Positions 21,610 to 28,220 of a DNA stretch of 28,220 bases are shown here, one piece after another. Positions within the stretch are counted from its first letter, which is position 1. Every line of letters starts with the position of its first letter. Origin of the DNA: a virus; the IMG/VR virus record IMGVR_UViG_3300010430_006854, positions 1 through 28,220 of that record, one strand, 5' to 3'. Below the pieces are notes generated by a model. The model saw only the letters and a program-made list of their open reading frames with translations. It had not been told where the DNA came from and made no database searches. A program made the translations under genes and the position numbers.

Positions 21610-23808
21610 ATGGGATTAAACACAAAATATCAAAGCTCAATTGGTTATCTTGGTAGCACTCGTTATTACTTCGAGGTACGACCTTTTGATACAACAGCTT
21701 ATAGTGACCCAGTTAGCATAGAAGAATTTCCTTTAGCTGCAATAGAGCACGGTTGGGATTATGAAGAGTCAGCTAATGATGATAAGGTAGGTATTCAGTC
21801 ACCTTCATCAATTGGAGCTAGGATTGACATTACGAGATTACCAGCAGACTTGAAAAATTACATACTTAGTCCTTTTGAGGAAGTTGACTTAGTAGAAGAT
21901 TTCCCTTACTCAGTACCATCTATTTTGAACATTCCGACCTACAGAGGATCTACAGTATTTATAATCTATACTGACACAGGAGACGATACAAAAGAAAAAG
22001 ACGAATTTGTTATCTATAGAAAATATGCACTGAAGCCTAGTAAGTCGGCAAAACACGAAATAGTAAATACGGCTGAATATAAAAGTCATACTGTAGATGT
22101 TGTATTAGTTGATTTGTTTAGAGTAATCCACGAAGGAATGCACCCGATATATTTTACCTGGTTAGCTTATAATGACATTGAAAACAATACACTCACCACA
22201 CCTAAATTAGCAAATCGAGTATGGGACTATCTTTATGGGAACAATGGCTCATTGCTTGATTTTGAGACTGTTGATTATTATAGCAGAACTGACTTTACAG
22301 ACCCTGTAGATACAGCTATAGATGGTGGTACTGTTGTTGATGGTGACAGAGTAATGTATTATGAAATTGGAAACAAGGCACGAATTGAAATATGGGAATA
22401 TGATGGTGTGGCTGGTGAGTATTTCTTAGTTAAGAAAGTTAAGAATGGATCAATCCAACCAGGGGATACTTTTAGTGTTTTGAATGGGACTTTGGCAGGT
22501 GGTAGAGTATTCAAAGTAGTGCTGAAAGAAATAACAGATGGATATGCAACATTATCATACTATGCATTAGAGGAAGTTGACCAAACAGAGACATTAAGCA
22601 AAGTCTTCGGTGTAGTTGATGGCAATTTCAATAGTATGGATGCTTACTTTTTCCCAGTTGAGAGCATCAAGACATACTATGCTTATGTGTTTGATTTCAT
22701 CTACAAAATGCAAATGAGAGTACCACAGAGTGATACAAACCATAAATTGAGCATAATTAGTAACATTACACAAGCTATTACATTCAAGAAGCAAAGCTAT
22801 AAGCGAAATTATCAACAAGGCGATAATTTGAATGCAAGTGATTTGTATTTCTGCGGACTCGTGAATAACGGCGGTGTTTATAGCGGTGGATTCTATGCTG
22901 AAAATGATGATGACGCTGGATTGTTTGAATATGACAATATGTGGGATTTCAACGAGCTACTAAAAGGAATGGGTCTGTGGATTAGCTATAGAGATAATGG
23001 CAAAGGTTACAGGATGGATTACGACACCTTCACGGGCTCTAATAATTCAATTTACACAGCAGAATGGCCAGTTAAAGATGCTGAGGGTAGAGTAGGATTG
23101 AATGTTGAAGAGAATGCTGAGACAAAAAGAGGAATAATAATAAATGTGAACGTAGATGGCGACAATAAGAATGAGTTCAAACATATCAAACAAGGTACTA
23201 TATTTGATGAAGAGCTATCACTAAAGACATTGTTTCACAATATGCCAACATTAGCATTAGATTCAGATGGATTAGTAGAGACTGACGAGTACCCAGAGCT
23301 AAAGGCAGCAAATGATAAGGAAATATATAAATATAATAAGCCAGAAATGCCTTTTGACAATCATAAGCTAGTCTATTTTGATACACCGACTGATTTTGCT
23401 GACAGTGAGATGTGTATAAGAGTACATAGTAATTGCAATATTACATTATCATTTGATCAAACTATATATAATCACGAAATGCCAGTATTGCCATTTGAGA
23501 ACGATGTAATAATCGCATTACAGAGTTATTCTGTAGCACTACAAAAGTATTCATGCAGCACAAATTATATTGCATTGAAATTATCTGAGTATTTTACTAG
23601 AGAAGGTCGGCCTACATTAGAAATTCTTGTTCCAATAGAAGATGCACTTAGTTTAGTAATGTATCAGCACCTAACACTAGATTATACTGGTTATCTGATA
23701 GACTCATTAGGCCCAGCACCGATTAGCAACAATTACTTTGTTGTTCTTTCAATCAGCTATTCAAATGATTCGACTGATGCTGTAATAAAAATAAGTGGGA
23801 GGAACTAA
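21610..23808 (+). CDS. Large tail-tip protein, candidate baseplate hub / tail-associated protein
   Basis: A 732-residue protein starting 1 base after the previous stop. It is mainly beta-rich with aromatic residues and many Asp. Visible blocks are an N-terminal domain with STRYYFEVRPFDTTAYSDPV, a central region containing LYGNNGSLLDFETVDYYSRT, a helical part around 365-410 and a C-terminal domain ending VLSISYSNDSTDAVIKISGRN. The last pattern, a strand with S-x-D-A-x-I-K, recalls the end of hub proteins that carry a lysozyme or fibre. No peptidase or glycosidase motif is seen. Position between distal-tail candidate and fibre supports a hub role. Confidence 0.6.
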   Translation: MGLNTKYQSSIGYLGSTRYYFEVRPFDTTAYSDPVSIEEFPLAAIEHGWDYEESANDDKVGIQSPSSIGARIDITRLPADLKNYILSPFEEVDLVEDFPYSVPSILNIPTYRGSTVFIIYTDTGDDTKEKDEFVIYRKYALKPSKSAKHEIVNTAEYKSHTVDVVLVDLFRVIHEGMHPIYFTWLAYNDIENNTLTTPKLANRVWDYLYGNNGSLLDFETVDYYSRTDFTDPVDTAIDGGTVVDGDRVMYYEIGNKARIEIWEYDGVAGEYFLVKKVKNGSIQPGDTFSVLNGTLAGGRVFKVVLKEITDGYATLSYYALEEVDQTETLSKVFGVVDGNFNSMDAYFFPVESIKTYYAYVFDFIYKMQMRVPQSDTNHKLSIISNITQAITFKKQSYKRNYQQGDNLNASDLYFCGLVNNGGVYSGGFYAENDDDAGLFEYDNMWDFNELLKGMGLWISYRDNGKGYRMDYDTFTGSNNSIYTAEWPVKDAEGRVGLNVEENAETKRGIIINVNVDGDNKNEFKHIKQGTIFDEELSLKTLFHNMPTLALDSDGLVETDEYPELKAANDKEIYKYNKPEMPFDNHKLVYFDTPTDFADSEMCIRVHSNCNITLSFDQTIYNHEMPVLPFENDVIIALQSYSVALQKYSCSTNYIALKLSEYFTREGRPTLEILVPIEDALSLVMYQHLTLDYTGYLIDSLGPAPISNNYFVVLSISYSNDSTDAVIKISGRN

Positions 23809-23809
23809 G

Positions 23810-25483
23810 ATGGCTTACAATAAGCACAAAAGAAAGAATAGACAATTCTATCCTAAAACCAACAGAGCTACTTCTTATGCTGTAGTTGGTGAGACTGTCA
23901 AGAACCAACCCAAGCCAGGCACCGAAAAGCAATTTGTATGTAATTATGTAACATTGGCAAATAAGACTCTGTCGGGTAGCCAAACAGTAGATAGTCATTC
24001 GCCTACGAACGGCGATAAGATATTAGTAGCGAACCAATCTGACAAAATGAAAAATGGCATCTACACTTATAGTGATAGTGATGACTGGAAAAGAGACCTC
24101 ACAATCAGCCCTGGTGCAATTATAACAATAACAGGCGGCACTAAGCAGGGTACGGTTTGGGTAGTAGAAACTGATGAATTTGTGATTGGTACTGACAATA
24201 TAGTAATTGTCGAAAGTGCATTGAACAGGAAAGGTAGTGATTATGATAGTTTTTCTGCATTAGCTGCAGCAGATGAAGATTTGCTATTAGCTGAAGATTA
24301 TTCCGATTCTTACAACAAAAAGAGGGTGTCACTATCGGCACTAAAGACGTTCTTTAACTTCCTCAGTAAAGCGGCTAACACTTTCACTACATTCACCTCA
24401 GTAACACCAGATGAAGATGATGTATTATTAGTTGAGGATGATTCAGACTCGTTCAATAAGAAGAAAATAACAATTGGTGACATATTGGGTATGGTTCCAG
24501 AAGCTGTAGTTGCAGCACAATATACTTTGTATGTATCGCCGACATTTCCGAACGAAAACAGAATGTATAGCACATTTGCAGCGGCTATTGCTTATGCAAA
24601 TACAGCACCGAATGATGCCCATGTATGGACGATAAGAACGTACTCAGGACTATATGAAGGGAACTATGATGTTAATAAGAATATAGTAGAAACAATTGGC
24701 AATGTAGAGTTCAAACCGAGTTCCAATAGTTCTCCATTAATGAGCTTTGAGGGTGGCAGATTAACAGGTAATGCTCTATTGACGAATGGAGCTGAGACAA
24801 TGACTGTTCCATTAGTCACAGTGAAAACTGGTGCCAAAATACAAGCAAAAAGAATAGTCAGCAATATCCGAGCAATTGAAGTGCAAAGCAATGCAGGAAA
24901 CCCAACAGTTGATTTAGAAATTGACGTGCATGACTTGGGAGATGTAAAAGATGCTAATACTGGCGGTGCTGTATTGATGAAGCTTAATGCGAATAGCTGT
25001 TCTGGTGTAGAATTAGTAGGAAACACTAATTCTAAATATCATTGCGAGATTAAAAGCCATACTGGCAAAGTAAAGCTTTCGACAGGTACATTATATATGG
25101 ACACACAGAGGTACACAAAGCTAACAGACACTATAGTAGAGATAACTGGCGGTGCTGCAAGAATAAGCGGTACAGTAGATAGTTATAGCGACACAACAGG
25201 ATTAGTAACACAAAGCGGCGGCACACTGAAGCTACATCAGTTCTTCGCAAAGAATGGAGGCGGCAGCGTAATTGATGGTACAGCTGGCACACTAATAATA
25301 GGAAATAGCGTATTGCAAGCAGGTGACCCTGGCGGTGGTTTGTCACCTACTATATCTGGCACGCCGAGTTATACGGTAACTTATAACAATGCAACAAGTC
25401 TTAATTCAGACCCTATACCGAGCCCTGGTATGACACAAAATGTTGAAGATAACAGACTAGTTGATTCTGCAGTGACAATATAG
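23810..25483 (+). CDS. Tail fibre / receptor-binding protein with beta-helix
   Basis: The start is ATG 23810 with GGGAGGA at 23796-23802; a GTG at 23795 would add five residues before it. The 557-residue protein has three parts. The N-terminal domain (about 40-140) carries the fibre pattern LSGSQTVDS, GDKILVANQSDKMKNGIY, W-x-R-D and GAIITITGGTKQGTVWVVE. Then come two repeats of about 28 residues (near 155-183 and 203-231), each D-D/E-D-x-LLxEDxSDSxNKKxxxxxxL. From about 245 on is a Gly/Ser/Thr/Asn-rich, alternating beta array, typical of a parallel beta-helix that touches host surface glycans. It is the last structural gene; divergence at this gene would decide host range. Confidence 0.8.
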   Translation: MAYNKHKRKNRQFYPKTNRATSYAVVGETVKNQPKPGTEKQFVCNYVTLANKTLSGSQTVDSHSPTNGDKILVANQSDKMKNGIYTYSDSDDWKRDLTISPGAIITITGGTKQGTVWVVETDEFVIGTDNIVIVESALNRKGSDYDSFSALAAADEDLLLAEDYSDSYNKKRVSLSALKTFFNFLSKAANTFTTFTSVTPDEDDVLLVEDDSDSFNKKKITIGDILGMVPEAVVAAQYTLYVSPTFPNENRMYSTFAAAIAYANTAPNDAHVWTIRTYSGLYEGNYDVNKNIVETIGNVEFKPSSNSSPLMSFEGGRLTGNALLTNGAETMTVPLVTVKTGAKIQAKRIVSNIRAIEVQSNAGNPTVDLEIDVHDLGDVKDANTGGAVLMKLNANSCSGVELVGNTNSKYHCEIKSHTGKVKLSTGTLYMDTQRYTKLTDTIVEITGGAARISGTVDSYSDTTGLVTQSGGTLKLHQFFAKNGGGSVIDGTAGTLIIGNSVLQAGDPGGGLSPTISGTPSYTVTYNNATSLNSDPIPSPGMTQNVEDNRLVDSAVTI

Positions 25484-25625
25484 ACCCGAAATGAGTTGAA
25501 AAAGAATAGAGAAATGGGTAAGTTGTTCCCACATTAAAAACACAAAATAAATTAAAATATTCCCAGATTAAGCGACATTAATGTGAGAAAAACGACGTAC
25601 TATAATATGGGAATATATAGTAGCC
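25484..25625. repeat. Phage right-end region with four copies of a 12-bp motif
   Basis: Copies: TTCCCACATTAA (25526-25537, plus), TTCCCAGATTAA (25560-25571, plus), TTCTCACATTAA (25578-25589, minus) and TTCCCATATTAT (25602-25613, minus). All fit TTCyCAnATTAw. The two on each strand point towards the middle, with spacings of 34 bases (plus pair) and 24 bases (minus pair). The fourth copy ends about 10 bases from the point where HsdR identity is lost. Arm-type recombinase sites or terminal transposase sites both fit. Confidence 0.6.
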
Positions 25626-26870
25626 CTTTAAAAACTCTGTTATTTTCTTAGCTACAATTTTTCTTCGCTCTTCTACCACTATGTTTTTATCAAAATCAGT
25701 TCTGTTATAAATCCGATCTTCGACTGGGTTGCCGTCCTTATCTAAAAATCCTTTCGGAGGTCGCCAACCTTCAGCATCGATATCTAATGTTACGTTAACT
25801 ACTTTATAAGGTGCAAGAAAGCCATCATCAATACCTTGTTTTAAGGAATATGTATAGATTGGATCACCGAAATAATCTATATTAGAAACCTCTTTAGTTT
25901 CTTTCGGAGTAGCAGTTAATCCGATGTGAGTAGCTTTGTCAAAATATGCTAATATTTCACGCCATTTACTGTCCTCTTTTGCACTTCCTCTATGACACTC
26001 ATCTATTATTATTAAATCAAAAAAGTCTCTGCTAAATTGCTTGTAAGCATCTTCTGACTTGCTATCTGATAATCCTTGATATAGTGCTAAGTATATGTTA
26101 TATGCTTTGTCAATTTGTTTATTTTTAATAATAGTCATTGCCTCTTTGAAAGGGGCAAAATCTTTTCTGTAAGTTTGGTTAATTAATGCGGTTCTATCGG
26201 CTAAGAAAAGTATTCTCTTTTTAGTTCCACTTTTCCATAATCTCCAAATAATATGAAAAGCAGTATATGTTTTTCCGCAACCAGTAGCCATTACAAGTAG
26301 TATCCTGTCTTGTTTATTCGCTACTGCTTCAATAGTTCTATTAATTGCTATTTGTTGATAGTATCTAGGAGCTTTACCAGAGTTGTCTATATAATAATCT
26401 TGTTTAGCTACCTCTTCTACAGATTCTTCCTTTATTCCTTTGTAAAGCTTATACTTTTCCCAAAGGTATTCGGGGTCAGGAAATTCATCCATTGATATTT
26501 CTTTCTCAATTTCCCCATCGGTTGCTGTTTTGTCATGGAAGTAGAATCCATCACCGTTGCTACTAAAAACACAAGGAATATCTAATGTGTTTGAATAATC
26601 AAGAGCTTGTTGAATACCACTTCTTACTGAATGTTTATTGTCTTTGGCTTCAATTATTGCTATAGGTACATTAGGTTTGTAGTAAAGTATATAATCAGCA
26701 AATTTTTTCTTACCTCTTGAAGTCATCTTCCCTTTTACATAGATTCTACCAGCTGTAAAGGAGATCTCTCGTCCAATCTGGGTTTGTTCATCCCATCCTG
26801 CTTTTAAAACAGCAGGAGTGATAAATTTAGCTTTGATATCAGCTTCTGACAATTGTTTTTTACTAATCAT
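25578..26870 (-). pseudogene. hsdR: Truncated type I restriction endonuclease subunit R (HsdR)
   Basis: A 430-residue N-terminal part, translated from 26870 leftwards. The nuclease domain has KFADYIL with Asp59 and IIEAK (Glu74, Lys76), the PD-(D/E)XK core. The helicase half has MATGCGKT (194-201, motif I), [10 protein letters not shown] (motif Ia), IIIDECHRG (DECH 290-293, motif II) and GLTATP (motif III, near 317-322). The domain stops at FLKG (about 416), just where motifs IV-VI and the HsdM-binding C-terminus should follow; intact members are usually 750 to over 1000 residues. The final 14 residues ([14 protein letters not shown]) are read from the non-hsdR side. The gene is therefore broken at about 25615-25625. 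It should lack restriction activity, although a stable nuclease fragment cannot be excluded. Confidence 0.85.
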
Positions 26871-27083
26871 AATCCTCTGTTAACACTTTGTAGCTTTTAT
26901 CATAAATAGATTTTGTTGAATCCTAATATAATAAAAATTCGATCCTATGGAAAGGATTGATTGACTTTTAACGAGAAATAGTCCCCACTAAACTAATGGT
27001 TCAATGAGGATATTAAAGTTTTATAGTTCTAAACAGATTATGAGACTGGAATTTAGACCAGTTAATCATATAAGTTAATTTAC
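26871..27083. other. Intergenic gap between HsdR fragment and recombinase
   Basis: 213 AT-rich bases. Two short hairpins are visible: ATCCT (26942-26946) with AGGAT (26953-26957), and ACTGG (27045-27049) with CCAGT (27058-27062). Neither has a T run on the minus strand, so no clear terminator for the recombinase gene is shown. I see no ORF of note, no motif copies like those at 25526-25613, and no convincing promoter. Confidence 0.4.
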
Positions 27084-28220
27084 CTACCCCCTCTTTAGAC
27101 CTTCCATTGACTTCCGAACTCTATCGTTATCATACGCTCGATATGCTTTGAGTGTAACATCAATTGATGAATGTCTCATCACATCTTTTATAACATCAAA
27201 TGGGACATCATTTTTAAATAATTCAGTAGCTAACAGTCTTCTAAATCCATGAGTAGATCTACCTTTTTTCTTTATGCCCAATGCTACTTCAATTCTATTG
27301 AGCTTTTTGTTTATCAGCCCTTTGTTATTAGAGTTATATGGTACTACTTTACCTTCATAATTAGGGTCTTTCTCCCCAATCTCTTTTAATCTTCTTAATA
27401 CCAACTCTAGTTCTGGGAAAATTGGAATAGTTTGAAATAGATCACGTCTTATCTTGTTTCTAAATCTAATTGTTAAGTTATCTAAGTCAACGCTATAAGG
27501 TGGTTTGTTAAAATAAGCATTTAACCATTCACCTAAACGACCACCTGTTAAGTAATATAGCTTTATCAAAAGGTAGAAAACTTCATCAGTTTCCTTTGCA
27601 TAATTTAAAATCAAATTGGCCTCTTCTGAAGAATAGCTAACAACTTCTTTTGGTATAATTTTTCTTTTGTGTTTCTTATAAAGGTTTACAGCTTTTATTA
27701 ATCCATTTTCAGATAAGAAGTTAATAAATAGTTGAAATTGCCTTAAGTGTTTGTTAATAGTATTGTTGTTGTGTTTCGTTCGACTCAAATATTCTTTAAT
27801 CTGTTTTTCTAATTTGTAAATTTGGTTTTTTCTGCCTTTCTCATAAGTAAATACTAATTCATCAACATCGAATTCCTTTGAAATTATATGGTTATATGAT
27901 AATTCATATTCATACACAGTTTGATCTGACAACTTCCTATCTCGACATATTTCAAGAAATTCTTCTAATAGTAAATATACATTTTTTTCTTGTCTTTGAT
28001 TACCCTCATCATCCATTAGTTTTTTGTTAATTAGATACTCTTTATACTTATGTTCTAGAATACCTTCCGCAACTTTCAAATTTTTCTTTGTAAAAGATAG
28101 TCCTAAAGCTTTGTGATTACCTTTACTTCCATAAGGTTTAATATATAGGTATTCCTCTCCTTTTTTGGTTTCTCTAACTAATATTGTACCTGGTATTTTT
28201 GTTTTAATTGCTCTAGCCAT
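27084..28220 (-). CDS. Tyrosine recombinase / integrase
   Basis: A 378-residue protein on the minus strand with ATG at the very last bases of the window, so a longer N-terminus is possible. It has an N-terminal arm-binding-like domain (residues 1-60, KGEEYLYIKPYGSKGNHKALGL), a SAM-like core-binding domain (about 80-180), and the catalytic domain with Arg228 (LTGGRLGEW), Lys in a beta hairpin near 256, His324-x-x-Arg327 (THGFRRLLAT), His350 (MRHSSIDVT) and Tyr360 (or 363) as nucleophile. Complete and apparently active. The arm-binding domain suggests an integrase that uses arm sites. It lies just upstream of the HsdR fragment and reads in the same direction; it may be the phage integrase or a recombinase of the restriction locus. 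Confidence 0.9.
   Translation of the reverse strand: MARAIKTKIPGTILVRETKKGEEYLYIKPYGSKGNHKALGLSFTKKNLKVAEGILEHKYKEYLINKKLMDDEGNQRQEKNVYLLLEEFLEICRDRKLSDQTVYEYELSYNHIISKEFDVDELVFTYEKGRKNQIYKLEKQIKEYLSRTKHNNNTINKHLRQFQLFINFLSENGLIKAVNLYKKHKRKIIPKEVVSYSSEEANLILNYAKETDEVFYLLIKLYYLTGGRLGEWLNAYFNKPPYSVDLDNLTIRFRNKIRRDLFQTIPIFPELELVLRRLKEIGEKDPNYEGKVVPYNSNNKGLINKKLNRIEVALGIKKKGRSTHGFRRLLATELFKNDVPFDVIKDVMRHSSIDVTLKAYRAYDNDRVRKSMEGLKRG

Noticed and set aside
21610-23808. Peptidoglycan hydrolase or peptidase domain in the large tail-tip protein
   Set aside because: No catalytic signature (no T4-type E/D/T triad, no NlpC/P60 Cys-His, no M23 HxH) could be found.
25131-25346. Minus-strand Arg/Leu-rich frame opposite the fibre gene
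   Set aside because: Composition follows from the glycine/serine/threonine codons of the fibre on the other strand; no start or neighbour supports it.
1-28220. CRISPR array, insertion sequence, Mu-type transposase genes
   Set aside because: No regularly spaced direct repeats, no DDE transposase or MuB-like ATPase, and no IS-type inverted ends were found in this window.

Overview
The window is most of a temperate, tailed double-stranded DNA phage genome, AT-rich throughout, joined at its right end to a broken type I restriction gene and a tyrosine recombinase gene. Homologies are recognised by eye only. The head proteins resemble those of Mu-like phages: terminase small and large subunits, a DUF935-type portal, a gpG-like virion morphogenesis protein, gp36/gp37-like proteins, a gpF-like minor head protein and an I-like scaffold. 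The tail genes run tube, chaperone with frameshift, tape measure, hub and fibre. There is no sheath or contractile baseplate gene, so a siphovirus is likely. The fibre N-terminus, the DnaB style and the membrane-anchored lysis proteins would fit a host in Bacteroidota/Balneolota or a related AT-rich group. Many genes do have clear Shine-Dalgarno sequences, so this host assignment is weak.

Layout. 1-3506 (+): replication and accessory genes, comprising an unknown partial gene, an Ogr/NrdR-like zinc ribbon, a Mu F-like minor head protein, a DnaB helicase and three small unknowns. 3522-3638: an oversized tRNA-like RNA. 3708-4157: a small membrane protein, followed by an intrinsic terminator at 4217-4240. 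4247-5995 (+): a two-gene cassette of unknown function (two-span membrane coiled-coil protein plus helical partner) that looks like a moron and is the best candidate for an undescribed system. 6001-10633 (-): packaging operon running right to left (gp36-like, gp37-like, TerS, TerL, portal, gpG-like). 10634-10782: divergent control region with a near-perfect 21-bp dyad. 10783-25483 (+): scaffold, major capsid, three small head-surface candidates, lysis block, tail tube, chaperones, tape measure, hub/distal proteins and fibre.

Right edge. From 25526 to 25613 there are four copies of a 12-bp motif (TTCyCAnATTAw), two on each strand. They end about 10 bp from the point where an HsdR reading frame loses its family sequence. 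HsdR keeps its nuclease domain and helicase motifs I-III but lacks the rest. A tyrosine recombinase lies just upstream of it on the same strand and starts at the window edge. The simplest reading is that the phage end sits inside hsdR. The recombinase is either the phage integrase or part of the restriction locus.

The packaging operon and the scaffold/capsid/tail operon diverge from one control region. The zinc-ribbon protein is a plausible late activator. Hairpins follow the capsid and tube genes and precede the tape measure gene, which suggests dosage control within one long late transcript.
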